Positions 1 through 5,796 of a stretch of 9,456 nt of DNA are shown one piece after another (positions within the stretch are counted from its first letter, which is position 1; every line of letters begins with the position of its first letter). The notes under the pieces were generated by a model, which worked only from the letters and a program-made list of their open reading frames with translations, ran no database searches and was not told the origin of the DNA. Source of the stretch: JBKPDV01 sp046728075 (GTDB lineage: Bacteria; Acidobacteriota; Thermoanaerobaculia; UBA5066; Gp7-AA6). Both the position numbers and the translations under genes were made by a program. The stretch covers positions 1 through 9,456 of the forward strand of contig JBKPDV010000113.1 of assembly GCA_046728075.1 (NCBI GenBank), read 5' to 3'.

Positions 1-2
1 CA

Positions 3-173
3 ATGAAAAAGAATGCGGCCAAGTCGAAGGCGACCCGAAATCTTCCCGCGAAAACCCTGCCCGTTAATTTGGCAGCCGGCATCACAGGCGGCAAGGGCAG
101 CTGTAAGGGCGCTCATATCCCCGAGGTGGTACTTGAGCTGTGGAGAGCCGGCGGCGATACCACCAAGAAGTAG
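3..173 (+). CDS. Small protein with Hcp-like C-terminal half and Gly-Gly leader-like N-terminus
   Basis: A 56-codon ORF runs from ATG at 3 to TAG at 171-173. The N-terminal ~32 residues are basic and Ala/Lys-rich and end in AAGITGG, which recalls the double-glycine end of peptide leaders. The remainder (SCKGAHIPEVVLELWRAGGD) resembles the central stretch of type VI secretion tube proteins (Hcp), where a Cys-x-x-Gly-x-His-x-Pro segment leads into a strand ending in Arg/Lys-Ala-Gly-Gly. A full Hcp is about 160 residues, so this would be only a fragment grafted onto a different N-terminus. The ATG lies 2 bases from the window edge, so no ribosome binding site can be judged and the true start could be further upstream. 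No other T6SS gene is visible. It may be a genuine small protein, a RiPP-like precursor or a gene remnant. The Hcp resemblance is from memory of the family and was not tested. Confidence 0.45.
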   Translation: MKKNAAKSKATRNLPAKTLPVNLAAGITGGKGSCKGAHIPEVVLELWRAGGDTTKK

Positions 174-182
174 GTGAATCGC

Positions 183-257
183 GGGACGGGGTCGGTCTTG
201 GAAGATGGAATTACCGCGACCCCGCCGCTGTCGAAGCAAAATGGTAATCGCGTCCCC
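183..257. repeat. REP-like extragenic palindromic element, copy 1
   Basis: This intergenic stretch contains nested inverted repeats: GGGAC (183-187) with GTCCC (252-256), GGGGTC (188-193) with GACCCC (218-223), and ATTACC (210-215) with GGTAAT (243-248). The 21 bp at 188-208 recur exactly at 3629-3649 and, inverted with one mismatch, at 3669-3689. A dispersed, GGGG/CCCC-bounded palindrome between genes is typical of REP elements mobilised by IS200-like REP-associated tyrosine transposases. No such transposase is in the window. The element ends about 40 bp before the next gene's start. Confidence 0.6.
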
Positions 258-300
258 TTTCAGGAATACGCTTGCTAGACTCCCAATACTGAGGTAGCAA

Positions 301-1389
301 ATGCGAACCACAAACGGTCGACTGCGCTACACCGGAGTCTGGCTTCTCCTGGCTATCGGCGCATCGTTCTCCACGATCGCTCATGCCGGACAGGGTGTCT
401 GGACGAGCGGCGGGCCACACGGCCAAGACATCAGAGCCCTGGCCATCAATCCCGCGACCCCCGCCACCCTGTACGCAGGGACAAATGGCGGCGGGATCTT
501 CAAGTCCACCGACTCGGGCGGCACCTGGGCTGCAACCAACACGGGGCTGACGAGCCTGTACGTCTCCGCCCTGGCCATCGATCCCGCGAACCCCGCCACG
601 CTGTACGCAGGGACACTTTACGGCGGGATCTTCAAGTCCACCAACTCGGGCGGCACCTGGGCCGCCGTCAATGCGGGAATTCCAAATCCGTACTACGCCT
701 CCGCCCTGGTCATCGATCCCGCGAATACCGCTACGCTGTACGCAGGAACATTTTACGGCGGGATCTTCAAGTCCACCGACTCGGGCGGCACGTGGATCGC
801 CGCCAACGCGGGAATGCGGGAGCCGCCGTACGTCGACTCCCTAACTATCAACCCGGTGACCCCAGCCACCCTCTATGCCGGAACAACCGGCCCTGGGGCC
901 TTCAAGTCCACCGACTCCGGTGCCACTTGGGCCGCCACGGGACTGTACGATCCGTGGGGCTACGACGACGCTCTCTCCCTGGCTATAAATCCCGCGACCC
1001 CCGCAACGATTTACGCCGGGACGTACTCCGGCGTCTTCAAGAGCACCGATGGCGGGGGGAGCTGGACGCTCATCAACACTGGCCTGATCAGCACCGATAT
1101 CCAAGCCCTGGCCATCGATCTTTCGGCGCGGGCCACGCTCTACGCGGGCACGTTCGGCGGCGGGGTCTTCAAGAGCACCGATGGCGGGGAAACCTGGACG
1201 GCCATCAACGCGGGCCTTGCCAACACCTATGTTTATGCCCTGGCCATCGATCCTTCGGCTCCGGGCACGCTCTACGCGGGCACGTCTGGCGGCGGGGTCT
1301 TCAGCATCGTCCCTGAGCCACCAGATCGTGAGCCCGTTCAACGGCCGCCGCAGAAGCCTCCGACGCGCGACGTGACGCCCCGCCGGTAG
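301..1389 (+). CDS. Secreted seven-repeat Asp-box (BNR/VPS10-like) beta-propeller protein
   Basis: This 362-residue protein has a clear Sec signal peptide (hydrophobic core at ~13-23, AHA cleavage site after residue 29), so it is exported. The mature part is seven repeats of 43-46 residues with the pattern ALAIDP..PATLYAGT..GGIFKSTDSGGTW. The S-T-D-x-G-x-T-W motif is the Asp-box seen in sialidases, Ycf48-like and sortilin-like propellers. The seventh repeat lacks the Asp-box, while the segment just after the signal peptide (VWTSGGP) looks like the missing final strand, which suggests closure of a seven-bladed ring by the N-terminus. The catalytic residues of sialidases are not evident, so the role is more likely binding or scaffolding. 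The C-terminal ~25 residues are Pro/Arg-rich. GAGGT at 291-295 is well placed for the ATG at 301. The substrate is unknown. It faces the amidohydrolase remnant convergently. Confidence 0.9.
   Translation: MRTTNGRLRYTGVWLLLAIGASFSTIAHAGQGVWTSGGPHGQDIRALAINPATPATLYAGTNGGGIFKSTDSGGTWAATNTGLTSLYVSALAIDPANPATLYAGTLYGGIFKSTNSGGTWAAVNAGIPNPYYASALVIDPANTATLYAGTFYGGIFKSTDSGGTWIAANAGMREPPYVDSLTINPVTPATLYAGTTGPGAFKSTDSGATWAATGLYDPWGYDDALSLAINPATPATIYAGTYSGVFKSTDGGGSWTLINTGLISTDIQALAIDLSARATLYAGTFGGGVFKSTDGGETWTAINAGLANTYVYALAIDPSAPGTLYAGTSGGGVFSIVPEPPDREPVQRPPQKPPTRDVTPRR
418..1308 (+). repeat. Intragenic tandem repeats encoding propeller blades
   Basis: Seven in-frame repeats of about 129-138 bp. The LYAGT/IYAGT codons begin at 469, 601, 736, 871, 1009, 1138 and 1270. 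Repeats 1-4 mostly encode the Asp-box as AAGTCCACCGACTCGGGCGG. Repeats 5-6 use AAGAGCACCGATGGCGGG instead. The shared synonymous choices inside each group point to duplication of neighbouring units after an ancestral propeller existed. Confidence 0.85.
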
Positions 1390-1410
1390 AGTCGAAAGTC
1401 GCGGATCTTT

Positions 1411-1430
1411 GGGGTCGGAGTCAGCTTTCT
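1411..1430. repeat. Possible truncated REP-like half-site
   Basis: GGGGTCGGAGTCAGCTTTCT lies in the 57-bp gap between the propeller stop codon and the amidohydrolase remnant. It shares its first eight bases (GGGGTCGG) with the palindromic elements at 188 and 3629, then diverges. No matching inverted arm is seen nearby, so it is at best a degenerate half-element. No rho-independent terminator was recognised in this gap. Confidence 0.25.
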
Positions 1431-1446
1431 AATCGTTGGTGTGGCG

Positions 1447-2120
1447 CTACGGCCGGGCGAGCTCGTTCTTGACCACGGCACCGCCCTTCATCACGAAGCC
1501 GACCCGCTCCAGCTCCGTGACATCCTCGAGCGGATCGCCCGCGACGGCCACGAGGTCGGCGAACTTCCCTGGCTCCAGCGAGCCGATGCGGTCCTGCCAG
1601 CCCAGCATCTCCGCAGCGTTCGTCGTAATGGAGCGAATCACGTCAAGTGGTTGCATCCCGGCCTGGTGCAGAGTCGGAAACCTGGACACAGAGGCTTGCC
1701 CACGAGTTTTTCCCGGATAGAACCAGCCCATGTCGGACCCAGCCGCGAACTTCACGCCCGACTTCATGACCCGCTGAATGAGGGTGTCGTATATCCGATT
1801 GCCGCGTTCATCGGACTCATCCGCAACCTTCGCTCCCTTCAGAAGCTGCTGAGCCAGATCGTTGTACCGCTGCCGGGTACGCTCATCGGAATCGAGACGC
1901 TTGGGTCGCAGCTCTAAAGACATCGCAATGGTTCCCTCGAAAATCCTGGTAAAGAAGCCGTCATAGGAAAGTGGGTGTGAAGTCGAAAAACATCCCCTTG
2001 TCCCGCATCTGCTTGAGCTGCTCGTCCGTTACCTCGTTGCCGTGCTCGATAGAATCCGCTTCTCCGTCAATCGCAGTTTGAATGCTGCCCTGGGTGGCGG
2101 CCGTGGACGGCGACCTTCAG
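1447..2120 (-). pseudogene. Metal-dependent amidohydrolase (imidazolonepropionase-like), C-terminal remnant with two frameshifts
   Basis: Reading the minus strand from ~2120 gives KVAVH, then, after a one-base shift within 2095-2105, an amidohydrolase segment with the DSIEHG motif (metal-site His at 2042-2044). This frame hits TGA at 1961-1963. A second shift near 1966 restores homology (YDGFF...), and the frame continues to TAG at 1447-1449 through FAAGSD (catalytic metal-binding Asp) and the conserved tail SLEPGKFADLVAVAGDPLED. Together this is about the C-terminal half of a ~400-450-residue enzyme of the imidazolonepropionase/Xaa-Pro dipeptidase-like class. The N-terminal half, with the HxH motif and the metal-bridging Lys, is absent, because upstream sequence is already the M56 gene. 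The ATG at 1921-1923 opens an uninterrupted 158-codon ORF, but it is only the last frame segment. Two sequencing errors could explain the shifts but not the missing N-terminus. Confidence 0.8.
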
Positions 2121-2122
2121 CG

Positions 2123-3082
2123 TCACCTCCCCGCGTGTCGCGAGCAGAACTCCCCCAGATCGGCGCGGTGCATCAGGTTCGATTGAAACGCGGAGCCGAG
2201 GATCGCGGCGAGGAGGACGACGCTGAAGATCACTGCCTGTACGGCATTCACCACCGCCGACGTTCGGCGAGGCGCCACGAGCACCGCCACGCGATCCATC
2301 ACGAAGGAGGAGGCTCCCGCCTGCAGGAGGAGCGTTTCCGCCGGATTCGCCAGCTTCGCCAGGGCGGAGAGGAGGTCCTCTCCGCGCGCGCCGCGGATCG
2401 CGGCCTCGTCGCACGAAAGCTCGCGGAAGAGCGAGAGCCGCGAGCCCGTCAGCCACACGAGCGGGTGGAACCAAAAGGCGCAGAGGCCGACCTCGTGGAC
2501 GAGACGGATGAGGTTGTCGCGACGGCGGGCGTGCGTCAGCTCGTGAAGGAGGATCGCGTCGAGCTCGGGCGCGGTCAGCACGCGATGGATGCCGGCCGGA
2601 AGCGCGATCCGCGGCCGCAGGAGCCCATCGACCGCGGGAACGCCGCCGCTCGGCTCGAACCGCACCGGCACGCCGCGGGCGAGAAATCCGCCCGGGAGCC
2701 CGGAGACGGGTGGGACCGAGGGGACTTCCCCCCCGATCCGGCCCGCGCGAATCCGGAGCCACAACCGCAAAAGCATCCAGAGAAGGCCGAGCAACCAGCC
2801 GGCCGCGAGTGCCGCGCCGATCGCTCCCTTTCGAGCGATCTCGTTCCCGAAATCCTCGAGCGGCAGTGCCCAGGGGACGTCGGGGGGCCGGAATCTCTCG
2901 ATGAGGACTCCGATCGGCAGCACGAAGTTGATCGAGGTCGCCACCCAGATCCAGTACTTCGTCGTGGCGCTCACCCGCCGCGGCGACGTCACCGCCCAGG
3001 CGGCGAGCGCGACGAGAGTCGCGAAGGTCAGATGGATCTCGAGGGCGCGCAGCGCAAAGGCGAATGGGAGCGGCTCAGGCAT
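2123..3082 (-). CDS. M56 family (BlaR1/MecR1-type) membrane zinc metallopeptidase
   Basis: A 319-residue integral membrane protease. Hydrophobic segments lie near residues 14-32, 42-62, 86-108 and 275-298. The cytoplasmic protease domain carries the zinc motif HELTH (180-184) and the downstream RELSCDEAA motif (220-228) that supplies the acidic third ligand in M56 enzymes. BlaR1/MecR1 proteins cleave a paired BlaI/MecI repressor, and the gene directly upstream in the same operon is such a repressor, so this is the likely substrate. In BlaR1 a penicillin-binding sensor follows the last membrane helix. Here only ~20 residues follow it, so there is no sensor, and the stop codon touches the truncated amidohydrolase. 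The protein may be naturally short, as many environmental M56 proteins are variable, or clipped by a rearrangement. Start: the ATG overlaps the blaI-like stop by 8 bp, and GGAAGG just upstream serves as ribosome binding site. Confidence 0.9.
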   Translation of the reverse strand: MPEPLPFAFALRALEIHLTFATLVALAAWAVTSPRRVSATTKYWIWVATSINFVLPIGVLIERFRPPDVPWALPLEDFGNEIARKGAIGAALAAGWLLGLLWMLLRLWLRIRAGRIGGEVPSVPPVSGLPGGFLARGVPVRFEPSGGVPAVDGLLRPRIALPAGIHRVLTAPELDAILLHELTHARRRDNLIRLVHEVGLCAFWFHPLVWLTGSRLSLFRELSCDEAAIRGARGEDLLSALAKLANPAETLLLQAGASSFVMDRVAVLVAPRRTSAVVNAVQAVIFSVVLLAAILGSAFQSNLMHRADLGEFCSRHAGR

Positions 3083-3488
3083 GTTCCTTCCCTCGACCTT
3101 TCTTACGGCGGCCGCGCCCGCCGGTTGCGGTCCGCGCCGCGTCCTGGAGCGCCTTCAGGTCCTTCAGCGTGATCCTGCCGCTCTCGAGCAGGCTGGAGAC
3201 AAGGAGCCGCGGGGAGCCGCCGAACAGATCCAGGAGGTCGCGCATCAGGCCCTGCCGGTGCTCGCGCTCGTTGATCGCGGGCTCGAAGAGCTGCGCGTTG
3301 CCGATCTTCTTGACCTTCCGTAGAGCGCCTTTCTCCTCGAGCCTGTAGACGAGCGTCTGCACGGTCGTGTAAGCCACGCGCTCGTCCTCGGGCAGGCTCT
3401 CGAGGATCTCGCGCACCGAGCAGGTGCCGAGCTTCCAGCACTGCTCGAGGATCCGCGTTTCGGCTTTCGAGAGGCGTGCGGTCTTCAT
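3075..3488 (-). CDS. BlaI/MecI/CopY family winged-helix transcriptional repressor
   Basis: A 137-residue repressor, close to the usual 120-140 for the family. Residues ~6-75 form the winged helix: SKAETRILEQCW opens helix 1, YTTVQTLVYRLEEKG (40-54) is the recognition helix region, and RKVKKIGNAQLFEP is the wing. The rest is the helical dimerisation region with a basic Gly/Arg/Lys-rich tail. It is expected to block its own promoter until the paired M56 protease inactivates it. It overlaps the M56 start by 8 bp, implying translational coupling. The frame stays open upstream to 3776, but the ATG at 3486-3488 is chosen because it matches the family N-terminus, has AGGAG just upstream (3491-3495, short spacing), and leaves promoter and operator outside the coding region. 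The target beyond its own operon is not visible, and no beta-lactamase is nearby. Confidence 0.93.
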   Translation of the reverse strand: MKTARLSKAETRILEQCWKLGTCSVREILESLPEDERVAYTTVQTLVYRLEEKGALRKVKKIGNAQLFEPAINEREHRQGLMRDLLDLFGGSPRLLVSSLLESGRITLKDLKALQDAARTATGGRGRRKKGRGKEHA

Positions 3489-3508
3489 ATCTCCTACTGA
3501 TAGCGGCG

Positions 3509-3538
3509 ATGCTACTACAGTGTACGTAGCACGGTCAA
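3509..3538 (-). promoter_or_regulatory. Promoter and BlaI-type operator of the repressor/M56 operon
   Basis: On the minus strand TTGACC (3533-3538) and TAGCAT (3509-3514) form a sigma70-like -35/-10 pair with an 18-bp spacer. The near-perfect palindrome GCTACTACAGTGTACGTAGC (3511-3530) lies in the spacer and touches the -10. Its core TACA-G-TGTA matches the TACA/TGTA half-sites of BlaI/MecI operators. A bound repressor here would occlude RNA polymerase, consistent with autorepression. The site is 23 bp upstream of the repressor start codon. Promoter elements are by eye; the operator palindrome is the stronger part. Confidence 0.7.
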
Positions 3539-3626
3539 GGAGGAATTGTGGGTTTCCGAAGGCCCCTAACCCGGCCTGACCCCAGCCAAGACTCCAGGCG
3601 CAACCTTGCGTCGAGGAGGCAGACCG

Positions 3627-3691
3627 TTGGGGTCGGTCTTGGAAGATGGGAATATCGCAACCATTCTGCCATCTTCCAAGACCGCCCCCAA
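3627..3691. repeat. REP-like hairpin element, copy 2
   Basis: Arms at 3627-3649 and 3669-3691 pair over 23 bp with one mismatch, separated by 19 bases that hold a further GAAT/ATTC pairing (3650-3653 with 3663-3666). The left arm contains, exactly, the 21 bp also found at 188-208. The hairpin occupies the gap between the end of the epimerase-like gene (3816) and the repressor promoter (3538). It is too long and lacks a T-tract to be a simple terminator, although transcripts from the epimerase-like gene would run through it and could be stabilised or stopped. Across 3539-3815 no protein-coding gene is credible. The rest holds only the short AATCCAACCC repeats. Confidence 0.75.
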
Positions 3692-3723
3692 TCCAACCCA
3701 ATCCAACCCCACAATCCAACCCC
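3690..3723 (+). repeat. Three short direct repeats of AATCCAACCC
   Basis: AATCCAACCC occurs three times in direct orientation (3690-3699, 3700-3709, 3713-3722), immediately beside the right arm of the hairpin. The first two are abutting and the third follows after three bases. The tract is strongly pyrimidine/purine biased. It may be slippage-generated sequence at the element's border. No function is implied. Confidence 0.6.
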
Positions 3724-3815
3724 AGATTCGAAGGTCGAGACAGCCGACCGCTGACACGCGCAGTCGCGCGCATCAATAGCTGAAGATCGCGATTGGGACA
3801 TAGGGATCGGTTGGC

Positions 3816-4739
3816 TCATGGACGCGTTTCAGAGACCATGGCTGCGATTCCATCGCGGTATGTCGTGAACCGCGGCCGCCAGTCGAGGTCGCTTTTGGCT
3901 TTCGCGTTCGACACTCGCATGGAGATATCGATAGCGATCGAACCGATGTACGGAGCCACGAGGCGCGTCAGCCAGCGCGGAAGTCGACGAGGCGGCGGGG
4001 CGCCGACCCCTTCGGCCATCGCGGTGAAAACCTCCTGCCATGTCGCTGGTCGATCGTCGACGATGTTGTATGCCTGGCCGGGTCGTCCGGTCTCTAGTGC
4101 TGTCACGGTTGCCGCGGCCGCATCGAAATGGTGAACCCAACCGAGGAGTCCACCAGCCACAACGGGAACGCGTCGCTTTTTCAGCATCGGGCGCATCTGC
4201 GCGCCGTCGCCGCCGTACAGGAACCCATACCGAAGGGCGATTCCCTCGGGCGCCCCGAAGGTCTGCGTCTCCGCCGAGACGATCGCGGCGATGGCATCGT
4301 CGGTCACGTTGCCGGCCGGAACACCGAACGGGTCCCGTTCGGTGATGATCCGATCGCCATGGTCGCGGCATCCGTATCCCAAAATGATCGACTGGGTCAC
4401 GATCCGCTTCGCACCCAGGCGATCTGCCGCAGCCAGCAGGTTGGCTGTGCCCTCGATTCGGAGGCGGTTCGTCAGAGCCATTCCGCTCGCGCGAAGCGGC
4501 GGCTTCCGGAGAGCGGTGAGTTCGTGAATGACCGCATCGGCCGTCAGGCCGGTCACCGCGCGGACCAAGCCGTCGCGATCGAGCGCGTCGGCGGCAATCG
4601 GCTCGGCCCCCAGCGCGCGCACGCCGGCGGCACCCGCCGGGTCGCGAATCAGCCCGATGACACTGTGACCTCGGGCGATCAGCAGACGGGTCAGCGGTGT
4701 TCCGAGCGCACCATTGGCGCCGGCGACGAAAACTCTCAT
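3816..4739 (-). CDS. Atypical SDR: NAD(P)-dependent epimerase/dehydratase family oxidoreductase
   Basis: A 307-residue cytosolic protein of the extended/atypical short-chain dehydrogenase superfamily. The N-terminal Rossmann motif GANGALG (7-13) binds the dinucleotide, and Arg32 after the second strand (GLIRDP) suggests NADP(H). Further family marks are LRYGFLYG (169-176), WVHHFDAAAA (201-210, equivalent of the usual W-x-H-V-x-D-x-A), YNIVDD (224-229) and the C-terminal SNAKAKSDLDWRPRF block (277-291). The classical catalytic YxxxK is not evident, since the segment after TQSI reads LGYGCRDHGD without the expected Lys, so catalysis may differ or the protein may be a redox-sensing or isomerase-like atypical member. 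The start is set by GGAGG (4745-4749) five bases before ATG. Substrate cannot be named. It appears to be a single-gene unit. The 209-bp gap upstream of it (4740-4948) shows no convincing promoter or other feature. Confidence 0.88.
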   Translation of the reverse strand: MRVFVAGANGALGTPLTRLLIARGHSVIGLIRDPAGAAGVRALGAEPIAADALDRDGLVRAVTGLTADAVIHELTALRKPPLRASGMALTNRLRIEGTANLLAAADRLGAKRIVTQSIILGYGCRDHGDRIITERDPFGVPAGNVTDDAIAAIVSAETQTFGAPEGIALRYGFLYGGDGAQMRPMLKKRRVPVVAGGLLGWVHHFDAAAATVTALETGRPGQAYNIVDDRPATWQEVFTAMAEGVGAPPPRRLPRWLTRLVAPYIGSIAIDISMRVSNAKAKSDLDWRPRFTTYRDGIAAMVSETRP

Positions 4740-4948
4740 AAGGTCCTCCGCATGCGGCCACGAGTTGCCAAGACCAGTTGGCCTCTAGTCCTGCGGTTCG
4801 ACATGTCCCCCGATTCAGGCTTTCTCTGGAATTCCGAACGTCCGCAGCGTCGCCGCGCACTGCTCTCTCCTAACGCAGCGCGCATGCCTGCTCCGATAAC
4901 AGCCGATTGGACCGCCAAACTCTTTCACGGCGCCAAGCGCGCAAGCTG

Positions 4949-5674
4949 CTAGGGCTTAGCCTCCAGCAGCTCCGTTACTGCTCCGTTTGGAAATTGTTCT
5001 TTCACCAATACGCGCGGGAGCTCCTTCTTGATGAGCACCTCATACGTCTCCGTGCCTCGGTTCTTCTCGATCCGATACGCGACTCGCACCGTCTCAAATG
5101 AGCCAGCGGGTACGGTAGTGGTCTCGAGCCCGAGGACCTGGGCGGTGACGCGCGAGTGTCCGGTTCCCGGATCGTAGACGTGAAATGCGAACTGGCCGCC
5201 AGAGGCGTATTCCTTCAGGGCCATCACAGCAGCCCAATCGATCCGTTGGTCAACGGTGTCGGCGGCGACCGCCTCGTCAACATCCCGTCGCACGGGTTGC
5301 TGATCCTTGACTGAAGAGGCAAACCCGGTCACACGGCTGCCGTGATAGGCAAGGTCGAACGCGATGCGGGCGTCCTTTCCCTGTCCCATTGTCAGCCTCG
5401 CGGAAATTGGCCCAAACGCTCGAGTCGCAACGGCCTCCCAGGATTGGCTGAAGGCTCCTTCGACAAGGTTCGTGAACACGAAGTTGCCCGAGGCAGACTT
5501 CCGAATCTGGATCTGGCTTTGGCCTGCCTCCTTGCCGTCCACGACGGTCCGATAACGAAACAAACCAGTCCGCAACCTCTCTGCATCGATGTCGAGTCGA
5601 GCATCCCGCGCAACGACCTGTGTCGCGAAAAGCGCGAGGACCAGCGTCAGGCGCACCAAGCGGAAGCGGCCCAT
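4949..5674 (-). CDS. Secreted DUF3108-like protein
   Basis: A 241-residue protein with a Sec signal peptide (basic MGRFRLVR, hydrophobic 9-21, cleavage likely after VVA at 22), so periplasmic or surface-located and soluble. The C-terminal block VPAGSFETVRVAYRIEKN (188-205), followed by a strand-rich stretch ending in PNGAVTELLEA (229-239), is the hallmark of DUF3108 proteins, which are predicted beta-structured envelope proteins of unknown biochemical role, possibly lipid or polysaccharide related. The ATG at 5674 is firm because an in-frame TAG lies four codons upstream. The ribosome binding site is weak (TGGA only). It lies 122 bp downstream of the MocR regulator's stop on the same strand, so it may be read from that transcript or from its own promoter in the gap. 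No lipobox is present. Confidence 0.8.
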   Translation of the reverse strand: MGRFRLVRLTLVLALFATQVVARDARLDIDAERLRTGLFRYRTVVDGKEAGQSQIQIRKSASGNFVFTNLVEGAFSQSWEAVATRAFGPISARLTMGQGKDARIAFDLAYHGSRVTGFASSVKDQQPVRRDVDEAVAADTVDQRIDWAAVMALKEYASGGQFAFHVYDPGTGHSRVTAQVLGLETTTVPAGSFETVRVAYRIEKNRGTETYEVLIKKELPRVLVKEQFPNGAVTELLEAKP

Positions 5675-5796
5675 TCCAGGAGTCTAGCGCGGGCGATCCA
5701 CACCCTACGAAATGAGTCACCCGCGGCAAAAGTCAGAGAAAGCTCGCGGTCAATCATGCTTTGACCCCGTATCTCCGCCGCGTTTCCCCATTTATC

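Noticed and set aside
792..1316. 174-codon frame on the + strand inside the propeller gene
   Set aside because: Alternative frame of the tandem repeats. It looks repetitive only because the underlying DNA repeats.
2042..3172. 376-codon open frame on the + strand, very Arg/Glu-rich
   Set aside because: It lies antisense to the M56 gene, whose membrane segments and HELTH motif are unmistakable. The composition is that of a GC-rich shadow frame with no domain.
3690..3723. Direct repeats considered as a CRISPR remnant
   Set aside because: Units are 10 bp with no spacers of proper size, and no cas genes are present.
3489..3776. N-terminal extension of the BlaI-type repressor
   Set aside because: It would run through the promoter, operator and REP-like hairpin. 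It is Gly/Trp-rich nonsense with no family similarity.
3829..4860. 343-codon open frame on the - strand
   Set aside because: Out-of-frame shadow of the epimerase-like gene. It has Arg-rich low-complexity content, while the other frame shows a full Rossmann fold.
5748..5766. Small hairpin GGTCAA / TTGACC in the gap after the MocR gene
   Set aside because: Only 6 bp of stem with a 7-base loop and no T-run on either strand, so not supported as a terminator or operator.
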